Assembly (NCBI RefSeq): GCF_021295315.1
Contig: NZ_JAIMJA010000003.1
Span: 1-64,000, forward strand
Length of the DNA stretch: 64,000 nt
Source: Motilimonas cestriensis
GTDB taxonomy: Bacteria > Pseudomonadota > Gammaproteobacteria > Enterobacterales > CBDFNC01
Reading direction: 5' to 3'
Both the position numbers and the translations under genes were made by a program. This document shows positions 19,377 through 29,377 of this stretch, in pieces. Below the pieces are notes generated by a model, which searched no databases, was not told the DNA's origin, and saw only the letters and a list, made by a program, of their open reading frames with translations. Position 1 is the first letter of the stretch, and the number at the start of each line of letters is the position of its first letter.

Positions 19377-19481
19377 CATTGTTTGGTACTACTTTAGAGT
19401 AAACTAAGCATAAGAGAGCGTTATTGCTCAGTGGTTTTAAACTTATATTAATCATCTAACTTTTATAAACAGGATAACATT

Positions 19482-19721
19482 ATGGGTGGCATTAGCATTT
19501 GGCAGTTACTGATCATTGCGGCAATTGTGATTTTATTATTCGGCACAAAAAAATTGCGTAACATGGGTGGCGATATTGGCGGCGCAGTAAAAGGGTTTAA
19601 AAAAGCCATGAGTGACGATGAAACGGCTGAAAGTACCAAAAACCTGGCTGATCCTGCACAGCAGAAAGCAGCAGACTTGGATCCAAAAGACGAAAAAAGC
19701 AAGCAAAAAGAGCAGGATTAA
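19482..19721 (+). CDS. tatA: TatA, twin-arginine translocase pore subunit
   Basis: A 79-residue protein: short N-terminal membrane helix ([21 protein letters not shown]), the FGTKKLR hinge, an amphipathic helix ([17 protein letters not shown]) and a charged tail. It oligomerises to pass folded proteins across the inner membrane. It is first gene of tatABC; the 105-bp gap after ubiB may carry a separate promoter. Confidence 0.97.
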   Translation: MGGISIWQLLIIAAIVILLFGTKKLRNMGGDIGGAVKGFKKAMSDDETAESTKNLADPAQQKAADLDPKDEKSKQKEQD

Positions 19722-19727
19722 CTCGCT

Positions 19728-20114
19728 ATGTTTGATATCGGTTTTTGGGAAATCGTACTTATTTCGGTGATTGGTTTGATTGTATTGGGTCCTGAGCGTT
19801 TGCCTGTTGCGATACGAACGGTATTGAAATGGGTGCGCACCGTAAAGGGGACCGCCAACACAATGAAGAATGAGCTATCCCAAGAGCTGAAAATTCATGA
19901 ACTACATGAAAATTTACGTAAGGCTGAGCAACAGGGCCTGAAAGATATTTCACCCGAGTTGCATGAATCGGTAGAAAGCTTAAAGCAAGCGGCTGAGTCG
20001 GTCACTCGACCTTATGCAAAAAAGCCAGCCTCTTCTGATTCTGAGTCGAGTACGGCAAGTAATGATGTCTCCCCGCCTGCTGACATCAAGGGCGACGAGC
20101 AGGAAAAGAAATAA
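19728..20114 (+). CDS. tatB: TatB, twin-arginine translocase receptor subunit
   Basis: A 128-residue protein: N-terminal helix with the conserved glutamate ([22 protein letters not shown]), a long amphipathic helix and a Ser/Pro-rich tail. With TatC it forms the receptor for twin-arginine signal peptides. It starts 6 bp after tatA, and tatC begins directly after its stop. Confidence 0.97.
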   Translation: MFDIGFWEIVLISVIGLIVLGPERLPVAIRTVLKWVRTVKGTANTMKNELSQELKIHELHENLRKAEQQGLKDISPELHESVESLKQAAESVTRPYAKKPASSDSESSTASNDVSPPADIKGDEQEKK

Positions 20115-20879
20115 ATGTCTGAAGTAAAACCTGAGCAGTCTGCGGCGCCTTTAATTAGTCATTTAATGGAGTTACGTAACCGTTTATTACAAGCTGTAAT
20201 GGCGGTGGCAGTAATTTTTCTTGGCTTAGTCTACTTTGCCAATGATATTTACTATTTTGTTGCTGAGCCGTTGACCAGTCGCCTCCCTGAAGGCACCAGT
20301 ATGATTGCAACCGACGTCGCGACGCCTTTTTTCACCCCCATTAAATTAACCATAGTGCTAAGTATTTTCTTAGCGATGCCGTATTTGTTGTATCAAGCTT
20401 GGGGGTTTATTGCGCCAGGTTTGTATCAACATGAAAAAAGACTGATAGCTCCCTTAGTCTTTTTTAGTGCGGTGCTGTTTTATGGCGGTATTGCGTTTGC
20501 TTACTATGTGGTCTTTCCCCTTGCGTTTCAGTTTTTTACCTCGGTTGCGCCAGAAGGTGTCACCATTGCCACCGATATCAGTAGTTATTTAGACTTTGTC
20601 CTTAAACTGTTCTTTGCTTTTGGCTTGGCGTTTGAAATTCCCATTGCGACCTTATTGCTGTGCTGGACCGGCGCGACGACTCCGGCACAATTGAAAGCGA
20701 AGCGCCCATATATTGTGGTGGCGGCTTTTGTGATTGGCATGTTATTAACCCCGCCTGATATTATTTCACAGACTATGCTCGCCATTCCTATGTTGTTATT
20801 GTTTGAACTCGGCTTGCTGTTTTCTCGTTTCTACGTGAAAAAATCAACGGAAGATGAAGACGCGAGCGAAGTACAATGA
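20115..20879 (+). CDS. tatC: TatC, twin-arginine signal peptide receptor
   Basis: A 254-residue protein with six membrane helices. It has the N-terminal [11 protein letters not shown] motif that contacts the twin-arginine signal and the first periplasmic loop P-F-F-T-P-I-K. TatC is the core receptor of the Tat pathway. The stop overlaps the tatD start by 4 bp, giving tight coupling. Confidence 0.98.
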   Translation: MSEVKPEQSAAPLISHLMELRNRLLQAVMAVAVIFLGLVYFANDIYYFVAEPLTSRLPEGTSMIATDVATPFFTPIKLTIVLSIFLAMPYLLYQAWGFIAPGLYQHEKRLIAPLVFFSAVLFYGGIAFAYYVVFPLAFQFFTSVAPEGVTIATDISSYLDFVLKLFFAFGLAFEIPIATLLLCWTGATTPAQLKAKRPYIVVAAFVIGMLLTPPDIISQTMLAIPMLLLFELGLLFSRFYVKKSTEDEDASEVQ

Positions 20880-21655
20880 TCGATATCGGCATTAATTTAA
20901 CCAATAAGCGCTTTGATAAAGATCGCGCGCAAGTTATCGCACAAGCCCAAGAAGCGGGCGTAACAGGTATGATGGTTACTGGTACTAATTTAGCCGAAAG
21001 CCAAGCTGCCGCTGAGCTCGCTGCGGAGTATCCGGATTATTTATATGCTACTGCGGGGGTGCATCCTCATGATGCAATAAGTGTGTCAGAATCAACTTGG
21101 GTATCGTTACGTAAATTATGGGCTTTGCCTCATGTTAAAGCCGTGGGAGAGTGCGGCTTAGACTACAACCGCGACTTCTCACCAAGACCAATACAAGATA
21201 ACGTATTTGAGCAGCAGTTAGAGCTAGCTGTCGAGCTACAATTGCCGGTGTTTATGCATGAACGTGATGCTAGGGCGCGATTTATTGACATTCTTAAGCC
21301 TTATCGCGATCGCTTGCCTGCAGCAGTATTACACTGTTTTACCGGTGAGGTAGATGATTTAAAAGCTTACCTAGATCTTGATTTACACATTGGCATTACC
21401 GGCTGGATTTGCGATGAACGCCGTGGCCTACATTTACAGCAAGCGGTTAAGTTAATTCCTGATGACCGCTTGATGATTGAAACCGATAGCCCGTATTTAC
21501 TGCCTCGAACCTTACGGCCTAAACCCAAGTCGAGCCGTAACTTACCGCAATATTTGCCTCATATTGCGCAAGCTATCGCTGATGCGCGTGGACAACGTTT
21601 AGCGGCATTGATTGAGCAAACGGCTGCGACCAGCCGTCGATTTTTTTCCCTTTAA
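20876..21655 (+). CDS. tatD: TatD-family metal-dependent DNase
   Basis: A 259-residue TIM-barrel hydrolase. Metal-binding positions are visible in [28 protein letters not shown] and IETDSPYL. E. coli TatD is a 3'-5' exonuclease linked to repair of oxidative DNA damage; despite the name it is not needed for Tat transport. It overlaps tatC (ATGA) as in many gammaproteobacteria. Confidence 0.96.
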   Translation: MIDIGINLTNKRFDKDRAQVIAQAQEAGVTGMMVTGTNLAESQAAAELAAEYPDYLYATAGVHPHDAISVSESTWVSLRKLWALPHVKAVGECGLDYNRDFSPRPIQDNVFEQQLELAVELQLPVFMHERDARARFIDILKPYRDRLPAAVLHCFTGEVDDLKAYLDLDLHIGITGWICDERRGLHLQQAVKLIPDDRLMIETDSPYLLPRTLRPKPKSSRNLPQYLPHIAQAIADARGQRLAALIEQTAATSRRFFSL

Positions 21656-21698
21656 GCTTATCGCTCTCAAGTTGAAATAAGGCAAGTGTAAACAAGCC

Positions 21699-23333
21699 CT
21701 AGTACTCTGATTTAAGCTTAAACTCGCCGACCTGAGAGCGCATGTTAACAGCGACCTCATTAAGTTGGCTCACCGATATTTCTAATTCTTGCGCCGCGGT
21801 ACTGGCTGTTTTAGCGATATCGCTGATAGCAAGTATGCTTTGATTGATGGCTTCAGCAACGCTACTTTGTTCTTCGGCCGCTGTCGCGATGTGCGTGTTC
21901 ATGTCGCTGATCACATCAACTGAGTTTACTATTTTAATTAAGGCGTCACCCGCTTGAATGGTATGCTCATTGGCATCTTTTACATCATGAGTGCCAAGCT
22001 CCATTGATGTCACGGCTTCTTTAACCCCTGATTGTAATTTTTCAATCATCGACTCAATTTCTAACGTCGATTTTTGTGTTCGTTGTGCCAAGGTTCTGAC
22101 TTCATCGGCGACGACAGCAAACCCTCGACCCTGCTCACCGGCGCGGGCAGCTTCAATAGCGGCGTTAAGGGCTAGTAGGTTGGTTTGTTCGGCAATCCCT
22201 TTAATTACTTCAAGTACTTGCCCAATATTTTGACTCTCTACATTCAATCTGTTGATGACAACTGATGTTTGTTCAATTTGTGCTGATAGTTTTGACATAC
22301 TTTGAATGGATTTTTGCACAATTTCGTTACCGGAAGTTGCTGTGCTATCAGCTTCTCTTGCCGAGTCTGCCGCCGAGTTGGCACTCTGAGCTACTTCTTG
22401 AACGGTGGCGGTCATTTGGTTCATCGCGGTGGCGGTTTGCTCAGTTTCGTTTTGTTGTAACGACATTCGTTCGTTAGTTTGTTGCGTAAAGCGGCTAAGT
22501 TCGTCACTTGACTCATTGATTGTCATAGCTGCTTGGTTAATGCCGTTTAAAATCTTGCCTAGGTGTTGGATTACGCCGGTCAGGCCTCTTGATATTTGGC
22601 CCAATTCATCATTGTTGTAAACTTTAAAATCTACCCTGAGATCAAGGTTTTCTCTTACAACTCTAAGTGTGCTGAGAATGTTGGTGATTGGTCTCATGAC
22701 GCTGCGATTAACCCAAATACCCAATACAATGCTAGCTAGTAGCGCGCAAATCGTCAGTGCAACAAACCATTTAGTTGAGGTAGCGTAAGCCTGATGCGCC
22801 GCTCCTTTTTCTTCTTTTGCGACATTAAGCTGCAGGCTAATCAATTCAGAGATCTTACTGCTTATGGGATCGATAACTTTGTATAAAGGTATAATATCTT
22901 GAGTAAGCTGCCCTGAAATGTTGCCATTCAATGAGGCAATTTTACTGTTGAGGTTTGATATAGCGTTATTGGCAGGTGTAAATAACTCATCGGCTTCTTG
23001 TGTGAGTTGTTGCTCTTTGGATGTTAATGTTGTTGATAGGTATTTATCCCAGCGTTGTTTAATTGTTTGTGTTGCACTTTGTAAGGCGATAGCCGTTTCT
23101 TGTGCACTCATGCCTCCTGCATTGGCTTTATTAATTGCGTCGATAACAGAAACGGCGTATTCATCAGCAATGATTTTTAGGTCTTCGAGTGGGACAACTC
23201 TGTCCTCATATAAACTATTAAGGCTGTTATCTATTTTTCCCATCACGTTAACTGCTAATACGCTGATAGAAGCTAACAGTAATAATGGCACGAGTAAGGC
23301 TAATATCATTTTGTGCTTAATTTGTAGATCCAT
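21699..23333 (-). CDS. Methyl-accepting chemotaxis protein (four-helix-bundle sensor)
   Basis: A 544-residue chemoreceptor: membrane helix (about 10-30), periplasmic four-helix-bundle sensor (about 31-185), second helix (about 188-208), HAMP (about 210-262) and a long cytoplasmic signalling coiled coil. The conserved tip ([20 protein letters not shown]) is intact. It should relay a ligand signal to CheA/CheW. There is no C-terminal methylation-enzyme tether pentapeptide and no che gene nearby. The ATG at 23333 is preferred over a GTG at 23339. Confidence 0.92.
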   Translation of the reverse strand: MDLQIKHKMILALLVPLLLLASISVLAVNVMGKIDNSLNSLYEDRVVPLEDLKIIADEYAVSVIDAINKANAGGMSAQETAIALQSATQTIKQRWDKYLSTTLTSKEQQLTQEADELFTPANNAISNLNSKIASLNGNISGQLTQDIIPLYKVIDPISSKISELISLQLNVAKEEKGAAHQAYATSTKWFVALTICALLASIVLGIWVNRSVMRPITNILSTLRVVRENLDLRVDFKVYNNDELGQISRGLTGVIQHLGKILNGINQAAMTINESSDELSRFTQQTNERMSLQQNETEQTATAMNQMTATVQEVAQSANSAADSAREADSTATSGNEIVQKSIQSMSKLSAQIEQTSVVINRLNVESQNIGQVLEVIKGIAEQTNLLALNAAIEAARAGEQGRGFAVVADEVRTLAQRTQKSTLEIESMIEKLQSGVKEAVTSMELGTHDVKDANEHTIQAGDALIKIVNSVDVISDMNTHIATAAEEQSSVAEAINQSILAISDIAKTASTAAQELEISVSQLNEVAVNMRSQVGEFKLKSEY

Positions 23334-23506
23334 ATACACTCTCTCTTACAGGCAAATTTCCTCTATTTACTGAGTATAGCGATGCTTGTTTTTTTTTATG
23401 GTGATGGGTGTCTATTTACCGTGGGTAGGTGGGGAAGGTCTTGGTTTGTAATGCTTAAGTTATTTATTTTTATTACTTTTTTAAATGATAATACGTCAAT
23501 CATAAT

Positions 23507-23791
23507 TTAGTCATTTTTACATGGCGCTAAATTTATCCAGTCTTGCTGTGGTTGGGCTTCGGCTAATTTAAACTTACTAATACTATCAAGGCGAAATGCT
23601 TGCGGGTGACCATTTTCTTCAGTTTCCAGCCACTCCCCTCGGTCAGATTTAATCCGCAAAGTATGAGGAACCACTAAATGGCAACTTTGATCTATCAGCA
23701 CTAAATGTAGCGGTTGCTGCTTTAAGCATGCTAGCTCTAGGTAGTCATACTTATCACAGGCAATGGGCTGATAAGGGTTCAAATCACTCAT
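23507..23791 (-). CDS. rof: Rof (YaeO), Rho-binding anti-terminator
   Basis: A 94-residue protein that matches Rof by its YQPIACDKYDYLELACL start and RLDSISKF late segment. In E. coli Rof binds the N-terminal domain of Rho and blocks its RNA loading, so inhibiting termination. rho itself is in this window (38540). It is a single gene. Confidence 0.88.
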   Translation of the reverse strand: MSDLNPYQPIACDKYDYLELACLKQQPLHLVLIDQSCHLVVPHTLRIKSDRGEWLETEENGHPQAFRLDSISKFKLAEAQPQQDWINLAPCKND

Positions 23792-23896
23792 TGGCTCTTC
23801 CTTTATCTCACAACTTAACGCTTTAGTAGGCTACAAGTATAGCGGCATATGAGGCCGAAAGGGTATATGCAGTTGCTGCTGGCATTAATTCTGCTT

Positions 23897-24172
23897 TTAG
23901 CTGCGATAGAGTATTTTAATAAGGTGATAACCAAATTTGGTTTTGATAGGGCCATGCACCTTGTAGAGTTCTTGCTTAAAGACAACATCATCAAAGGCTT
24001 TAACCATAGTGCCTTTACGGAATTCGCCTAAAAATCCTCCTTTTTTGCCTGAAGGGCAAACAGAGTGAAGTTTGGCGAGTTTGGCGAAATCGGCACCTTT
24101 ATCGAGCTGTTGTTTCAGCTTTTCACATTTATCACGTTGCTTAACTAAGATATGGACGGCGCTGGCTTTCAT
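23897..24172 (-). CDS. ppiC: PpiC, parvulin-type peptidyl-prolyl isomerase
   Basis: A 91-residue stand-alone parvulin with the full domain: AVHILVK start, ADFAKLAKLHSVCPSGKKGG, LGEFRKGTMVKAFDDVVF and GPIKTKFGYHLIKI end. It very closely follows E. coli PpiC, a cytoplasmic proline isomerase. The ATG at 24172 has AGGA 8 bp upstream, so the 11-residue longer frame is not used. Confidence 0.95.
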   Translation of the reverse strand: MKASAVHILVKQRDKCEKLKQQLDKGADFAKLAKLHSVCPSGKKGGFLGEFRKGTMVKAFDDVVFKQELYKVHGPIKTKFGYHLIKILYRS

Positions 24173-24350
24173 GCTGGTGTTCCTGATATAAGTGGAAGTG
24201 TGCATGTTACCTTAGCTAGGTAGAGAGGAAAAGCTCACCTAAAGGGATAAGGGTAGGTGAGCTTAGTGATATTAATAAGATCAAGATAATAGCGCGGCGG
24301 TGATTTTTATTGGGTCGCGATAGCTAGTATCTCAATAGTGTGGGTTCTTT

Positions 24351-25343
24351 CTATTCCACTTCTAGTTCAAATGAGAAGAACTCGCTAGTACCGTCATCGT
24401 TATCGCTAACAAGTGCGCCAGAGATTTCCTCTTTGTCACTTTCTACAATAGCAATAGACTCAACTTTGGTGATGATTGGCTCACCTATTTCGTTTAGCAA
24501 TGGTACAGAGGTAGCGGTTAAGTCAATGTTTTGCTGCTCTTTTTTGAATGCTTTTAATGGAATAAGGCCGATAAAGCTACCCAGAATTTCACCATCGTTA
24601 TAAGCATCACCTGTTGCTTCAACTGAGGCTGTGTAGACAAGTGATTTACCTTCAACCCAGAATTCGCCACCAGATAGCCCAGCTTCAAAACCTGCCACGG
24701 TCGGTAGCGTTACGTTAAAGGTTTTTAGCTCAGTTACTTGAGTGGTTTTACCAACCATGTAATCAACTAGCTCAGCTTTATCTAGCATAAAGATCAAATT
24801 GCCGCCTGAGTTGCCACGGTTAAAGATGAACGCTTTGTCTTTGGCAATGGCTAAGCCTTCGATGTTCAACTCTTGGTCACCACTAAAACCACCTGCTTGG
24901 TATAATTGAGCGTATAAAGGCGCAAGTGATGTCTCAATCTGTTGCTTGGTGTTTTTGGCGATCATGTAACCCCATTCACGCACCTCCGCTTTGCTGCCTG
25001 AGCCCAAAACAAGGAACCAGTCTTTTAACTCGTGCTCTACCATTGCCATTGCTTCATAGTCAGGCTTAACTGCTTTGACAATGCGGCCGTCTTCGGTCAT
25101 TGGATAGTCTTTGATTAGGTGTTTATCTTTAATATTAAAGCGTTGGTTGAGTTTAAATAACCAAGGTGAGTCATCACCTACCGCATATAGTGCTTTACCG
25201 TGAGAAACTAAACCAGAAGCAGAGGATAGTTCGGTATTGAGCACAGATGGGCCTAATTCTAGTGACAGGTTATCCATTGATTTGGCATTAACTTGTGCCA
25301 TAGCACCTACTGCTAACATAGCAACAACAATCTTGTTAAACAC
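24351..25343 (-). CDS. Secreted beta-propeller-like protein behind a Pho box (GTG start)
   Basis: A 330-residue protein with a signal peptide (FNKIVVAMLAVGAMAQVNA, cleavage near residue 20). The mature part has repeated beta-strand blocks (SGLVSHGKALYAVGDDSPWLF, NIEGLAIAKDKAFIFNRG, VESIAIVE), suggesting a beta-propeller like the DUF6929 group; that name is from recall and uncertain. The GTG at 25343 is chosen because AAGGAG lies about 5 bp upstream and gives the leader; the longer frame reads through the Pho box. Phosphate-starvation control is inferred from that site. Confidence 0.7.
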   Translation of the reverse strand: MFNKIVVAMLAVGAMAQVNAKSMDNLSLELGPSVLNTELSSASGLVSHGKALYAVGDDSPWLFKLNQRFNIKDKHLIKDYPMTEDGRIVKAVKPDYEAMAMVEHELKDWFLVLGSGSKAEVREWGYMIAKNTKQQIETSLAPLYAQLYQAGGFSGDQELNIEGLAIAKDKAFIFNRGNSGGNLIFMLDKAELVDYMVGKTTQVTELKTFNVTLPTVAGFEAGLSGGEFWVEGKSLVYTASVEATGDAYNDGEILGSFIGLIPLKAFKKEQQNIDLTATSVPLLNEIGEPIITKVESIAIVESDKEEISGALVSDNDDGTSEFFSFELEVE

Positions 25344-25386
25344 TACAACTCCTTGATTAATATGAGGCGGAAAATTATTAAATAGC

Positions 25387-25408
25387 CTTTTGTGACACTT
25401 TTGTGACA
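25387..25408 (-). promoter_or_regulatory. Pho box (PhoB-binding site)
   Basis: A perfect tandem repeat of an 11-mer: on the minus strand TGTCACAAAAG occurs twice back to back, ending 44 bp upstream of the GTG start at 25343. The PhoB consensus is two TGTCA-type 7-mers at 11-bp spacing separated by A/T-rich 4-mers, which this matches closely. Confidence 0.75.
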
Positions 25409-25777
25409 AAATAAATTCTAAATTGAATGTATCTTCCCGTTGCCATAGGGTCAATTTCAATTTTACTAGAATGAGATCTATCGCATTCAAATGGGATTAA
25501 ATTCCCAAATGTTGTCGGGGGTTTTTTCCCTTGAATAGCAGCAGTTTAAGTATGGAGCACGGCAAGTCATGGCAAGGGAGTTGTGGTCGTTGATAGTATT
25601 AGCTGGGTAGAAACGCGAGTGATTGATGCTTGTAACATTAATCCTATGGGCTGTCAGTTCACCACTGTGGTTGGATAAATTTAAGCCGCTTTTCATCTCT
25701 GCGCTGAAGTTTTCGAAAATACGTTAGCCGCTCAGTTTGCTTAGGTAACTCAGCTTTTTAGTCGGCGTATGATTTAC
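25409..25777. other. Intergenic stretch between Pho-box gene and L,D-transpeptidase gene
   Basis: No gene or clear signal was seen. A 69-codon frame on the minus strand lacks a ribosome-binding site and does not resemble a protein family. No terminator-like hairpin for the upstream transpeptidase gene was recognised. Confidence 0.35.
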
Positions 25778-27472
25778 TTATAGTCGTTTTAGTAGTAGGT
25801 AATCGCGTTGATATAGATCGTGATGAAAGCTAACCGTTTCACCACTTACGCTCACGGTCCAGTACATTAGAAATACATCGATGGGCCGTTTAATGTTAAC
25901 TCGTGTCCGCTTTTCACTGGCGACAACATGGGCAATGTTTTGTGCTGACCAATTAGCATCATCATTGAGTAATAGTCGCGCTAGCTCCATGGGGTTTTCA
26001 ACTCGAATACAACCATGGCTAAATGAGCGTTGTGCTGAGTTAAACAAACGTTTTTGCGGAGTATCGTGTAAAAAAACAGAGTGCCGATTAGGGAAAATAA
26101 ACTTCACTTGTCCCAGGGCGTTATTTTTCCAAGGTTGCTGCACTAAGTGATAGGGAAAATTTCGTGCCGTATAGGCCTCCCAGTCAATTTCTGTTAACTC
26201 AACGGGACGGCTATTATTTTGCACCACTTGGTACTGCTGTTTTATTAGGTAATCAGGTTCATTAAGAATCTTATGCCACATTTCTTTTAAAATACTGCGC
26301 GGTACTGTCCAAGTCGGGTTGAACTCAAGATATTGCAGCTGCGATTTAAATACTGGAGTGGCATTGAGTGGAGTGCCTACCATTACTTTAGTTTGCCAGT
26401 TTAATTGACCGCTTTGATAAAAAAATAATTCAAATCCGGCTATATTGACGATGATAAACTCTTGGCTGAGATCAGTTGCCAGCCAGCGTGCTCGCTCTAA
26501 ATTGATTTTGATCTTTTCCGCTCGCTGTTGATAGGGGATATTTAATGCCGCTAATGTCGCGGGGCCAATCACACCATCTGTGTCGAGATCATGGTGCTGC
26601 TGGAATTGCTTGATCGTTTCTACCCATGCAAGGTGATACGTTTGTTCACGTTCTAGGGAGCTTTCAAAGGCTTCATTAGTGATTTCGGGAAAGGAATAAC
26701 CAAGTTGCTGCAAACGTTTTTTAAGCAGCGGGATGGCAGGGTGAAGCATTCCAGGCTTGATTGATTTTATGTCAATTGTGATCACTTCAAATGGATAGCG
26801 CTCAGCGATGGCACGGTAGCGTGCTAATGCCTGCTTAAGTTGACCGTATAAATCATATTGTGGGCGTTGCTGCTCGAATAGTTCGGCAATGGTTTGCAGT
26901 TGAATATGCTGCAATAGTTGCACCGAAGTCGCATTATGCTCAAGTGCGGCTGGATCATAATTCCAAGTAGGGTCAAGCTCTGCTGGGTTGAGTTTGCCAT
27001 TATGGAGGTGATGGGCAAACGTCAGTACGGCATCGCTGAGCAATATATCAAATTGCGCTGCGCTGCTTTGGTCGTTGGGCTCGAGTGCTTGTTGATTCGC
27101 TTGTTGTAAATTTAAGTGCAAAGATTGCAGTGTGGCGAGATGATAGTCGTTAGGGTTTAACCCGTCTTGGTCAGCTTGCGCAAGTAGTTGGATCACTTGA
27201 CCTGCGTATTGCTTATCGCGCCAGAGTATTTGGTATTGCTGTGTTTGATAAATAAAAGTGAGCAGGGGCATTTGACCGAGGGACTGGCCTAGCAGTTGGG
27301 GATTGGCGGCCTCTAACAAAGGGTTGATCAAACCAGCAATAGGTGTCGTCGGTATCTCGGTAGGTATTAAGGCTGCAGGTGTTTGATAGATTTGTTCTGT
27401 AGCCTCAACATGATTAGAAAAAACGAGAAAAGCCAAAATACTAAGTGACAGTTTTCTGCTGATACCTTTCAT
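25778..27472 (-). CDS. ldtD: YcbB/LdtD-type L,D-transpeptidase
   Basis: A 564-residue cell-wall enzyme: signal peptide (to about residue 25), N-terminal scaffold, peptidoglycan-binding domain 1 (LKKRLQQLGY...FQQHHDLDTDGVIGPATLAALN) and a YkuD catalytic domain with the active cysteine in FSHGCIRVENP. It makes 3-3 peptide cross-links in the periplasm. The architecture is that of E. coli YcbB. The start has GAGG 6 bp upstream. It follows the outer-membrane barrel gene by 25 bp, so the two form a likely operon. Confidence 0.88.
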   Translation of the reverse strand: MKGISRKLSLSILAFLVFSNHVEATEQIYQTPAALIPTEIPTTPIAGLINPLLEAANPQLLGQSLGQMPLLTFIYQTQQYQILWRDKQYAGQVIQLLAQADQDGLNPNDYHLATLQSLHLNLQQANQQALEPNDQSSAAQFDILLSDAVLTFAHHLHNGKLNPAELDPTWNYDPAALEHNATSVQLLQHIQLQTIAELFEQQRPQYDLYGQLKQALARYRAIAERYPFEVITIDIKSIKPGMLHPAIPLLKKRLQQLGYSFPEITNEAFESSLEREQTYHLAWVETIKQFQQHHDLDTDGVIGPATLAALNIPYQQRAEKIKINLERARWLATDLSQEFIIVNIAGFELFFYQSGQLNWQTKVMVGTPLNATPVFKSQLQYLEFNPTWTVPRSILKEMWHKILNEPDYLIKQQYQVVQNNSRPVELTEIDWEAYTARNFPYHLVQQPWKNNALGQVKFIFPNRHSVFLHDTPQKRLFNSAQRSFSHGCIRVENPMELARLLLNDDANWSAQNIAHVVASEKRTRVNIKRPIDVFLMYWTVSVSGETVSFHHDLYQRDYLLLKRL

Positions 27473-27497
27473 TGTTGACCTCGACAGCTGAAAAGAT

Positions 27498-28625
27498 CTA
27501 AAACGCCTCGGTGACCGACAAGTACACAGCATCATCGTCATTAGATTTTGCGTAATCCACGCGTAAATTAATTCGTTGTGATTCTAACACCATGTAGCGA
27601 ATTCCTACGCCATAGCTTGCAATAGCATCATGCTCACCAAGGCTGTTAATGGTTTTGGCATGCTCGCCAGCGCCAGCAAAACCAACAAATCCTAAGCTCT
27701 TCCAAGCACGCCATCGTAATTCAGCTTGGCTGGAAACACTGGTTTTATCAAGGTAGTTGGTGGCAGAAAATCCTCTTAGGCCGATGGTGCAGTAATCCCA
27801 CAGCGGGGCATTACCTTTTTTGTTACAGCCTCTTGCTTCGAATGCAAAAATTAATGGCGTGAGTAATTGCTTATAAAAACGATAGCGTATTTGGTAGGAC
27901 TGGTATGTATTGGTGCTACCAAGGGCTTGGTCGTTAAACATGGCGTCCAGTTCAAAGCGCTGACCATTATAAGCGTTGGTTTGATTATCGCGGCTGTCGT
28001 ATTGTAGTAGTGCACCCGCTCCAATGGACTGCGTTTGTGATGCAAATAGCCAATCTTGGCGGTCTAATGAGGTAGAGAAAGTTTGCTCGTTCTCAATCCA
28101 TTTTGCTTGTATGCCGAGGTACCAATTATCAGCAACACTTCGAAGTAATTGGGTTTTGGCAAAAATGCCGCTGATTTGCCAGCCCACTTTAAAAGGGACG
28201 TTGGCAATGTTTTCATCAAGTAGATCCAGTCGTAAATCTGCATAGGCTAAGGTGGCATTAAAACGCCACTTATCTTGTTGCCAATAATTCTGTTGATTGA
28301 TGCCGACACCATAGCTTTTATTGTCTGTGTACATGCTAAAGAATTGTGTCACGTTGGGGGGTTGTTGTTGTTTTTCCTGTTCGGTTTGGCCGTAGTAATA
28401 TGCTGCGACACCAACAATACCTGAGCCCAAGGTGGGATCTGACATCGGGATCGGAACCGCAACAAAATCCCCTTTTTGCACCTTGAATTTATACTCGGAT
28501 GAACGGGTGTTTTCTGCCCATTCAGGTGTAAAGGAGTCGAGCCCGTAAGAATAGGTGTTACTGTTATCTTCGATACCCCAACAGGGGGCGGTGAAAACGA
28601 ATAAAGTAATAAGTGTTAAGCGCAA
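27498..28625 (-). CDS. Omp85/BamA-like outer-membrane beta-barrel without POTRA domains
   Basis: A 375-residue protein with signal peptide (about residues 1-17) and amphipathic beta strands to the end, including GLRGFSATNYLDKTSVSSQAELRWRAW, the VRGF-type motif of the Omp85/surface-antigen (D15) barrel. There is room for only about 45 residues before the barrel, so no POTRA domain is present. It is first in a pair with the L,D-transpeptidase gene. A pore or transporter role at the outer membrane is inferred; partners are unknown. Confidence 0.75.
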   Translation of the reverse strand: MRLTLITLFVFTAPCWGIEDNSNTYSYGLDSFTPEWAENTRSSEYKFKVQKGDFVAVPIPMSDPTLGSGIVGVAAYYYGQTEQEKQQQPPNVTQFFSMYTDNKSYGVGINQQNYWQQDKWRFNATLAYADLRLDLLDENIANVPFKVGWQISGIFAKTQLLRSVADNWYLGIQAKWIENEQTFSTSLDRQDWLFASQTQSIGAGALLQYDSRDNQTNAYNGQRFELDAMFNDQALGSTNTYQSYQIRYRFYKQLLTPLIFAFEARGCNKKGNAPLWDYCTIGLRGFSATNYLDKTSVSSQAELRWRAWKSLGFVGFAGAGEHAKTINSLGEHDAIASYGVGIRYMVLESQRINLRVDYAKSNDDDAVYLSVTEAF

Positions 28626-28777
28626 GTCATGCCTCCTTTTAAAGCCGACAATATCTTGATAAAGAACAAGTACTAAGATATTGGAGCTCAGTGCAGCAGT
28701 ATGATAACGGGTTCATCGACAAAAGACACAACATAAAGTAGTTCTGGCGCAGTGGATAAAAAATGGTTGCTGGGAAT

Positions 28778-29059
28778 TTAGAGTAGGCTTGCGATTTTGC
28801 GATACAAGGCGATAGCTTGTTGCTCGGTAAGTGAGCCTTGTGCTGAGCTTTGGCCGGTTGATGCGCTGACCTTAACTGAATCACTGCCACTGCTTTCGCT
28901 TTGCTTATTTTGCTGAGCAAGACGCTCTGCTTGTTGTGATAGCTGTAAAAATTCTTTTTGTGGCGAGGGGGCTAAGGTTTCTGACGCAACTGCGTTGGCA
29001 GCATTAGGTTGCCCAATGGCTAGGGGGGTATTTAGGCTTGCTGTTCGTTCTATTTGCAT
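28778..29059 (-). CDS. Small hypothetical protein, low-complexity Ser/Gln/Ala-rich
   Basis: A 93-residue protein rich in Q, A and S, with a Q-rich helix (about 35-55) and a conserved-looking end (EQQAIALYRKIASLL). It has no signal peptide or membrane helix. The start at 29059 has an ideal AGGAGG 5 bp upstream, which strongly suggests translation despite an unrecognised family. An overlapping frame at 28639-28920 is a shadow. Confidence 0.65.
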   Translation of the reverse strand: MQIERTASLNTPLAIGQPNAANAVASETLAPSPQKEFLQLSQQAERLAQQNKQSESSGSDSVKVSASTGQSSAQGSLTEQQAIALYRKIASLL

Positions 29060-29161
29060 CTTAACCTCCTCTAACAATTATAGTCCGAAATTGATAGTTG
29101 GCTAGAGGAGTGGTTGTTTTCTTAGCCTAAATAGGTTGAGATGAGCGGGATATTTTTATGG

Positions 29162-29197
29162 GCTGTTCTAAAGAGGATTAAGCCCCTTTAGAACAGC
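29162..29197. terminator. Strong hairpin abutting the MITE-like repeat
   Basis: A 15-bp stem with one mismatch (GCTGTTCTAAAGAGG with CCCCTTTAGAACAGC) and a 6-nt loop lies between the outer-membrane barrel gene at 29378 and the small gene at 28778. Neither strand has a good T-run directly after it, so it may be an attenuator or mRNA-stabilising hairpin rather than a terminator. Confidence 0.5.
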
Positions 29198-29373
29198 TAT
29201 ACCCAAGTTACCTCAAGATGCTTGTTCAGCGAGAATTTGCAGGCTGTTAGGCGCGACGCTGATTTGAGATAGAGTTATTCTACTTTGAAAATCAGTAACA
29301 AAGCATAACAGTCTACAAAACTCGCCCTTTGGGAGCGGCTCTGAATCCTGCATCTTAAGGTGTCTTGGGTATA
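29198..29373. repeat. MITE-like palindromic element (~176 bp)
   Basis: Terminal inverted repeats: 29198-29221 (TATACCCAAGTTACCTCAAG onward) and 29350-29373, matching at about 21 of 24 positions. The inside is non-coding and contains a secondary hairpin (CTGATTT...AAAATCAG near 29260-29297). Size and structure are those of miniature inverted-repeat elements; similar terminal sequences are widespread in intergenic regions of marine gammaproteobacteria (recall, not checked). Confidence 0.6.
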
Positions 29374-29377
29374 TGCA

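Noticed and set aside
23340-23506. Possible sigma-28 (flagellar) promoter upstream of the chemoreceptor gene
   Set aside because: A TAAA occurs but no acceptable GCCGATAA partner is found at the required distance.
23849-24031. 60-codon plus-strand frame starting with a hydrophobic segment
   Set aside because: It overlaps ppiC antisense over most of its length; ppiC is a certain gene.
25487-25696. 69-codon minus-strand frame upstream of the Pho-box gene
   Set aside because: No ribosome-binding site, composition unlike neighbouring proteins, and no recognisable family.
28639-28920. 93-codon minus-strand frame
   Set aside because: It overlaps in another frame the gene at 28778-29059, which has an ideal AGGAGG site.
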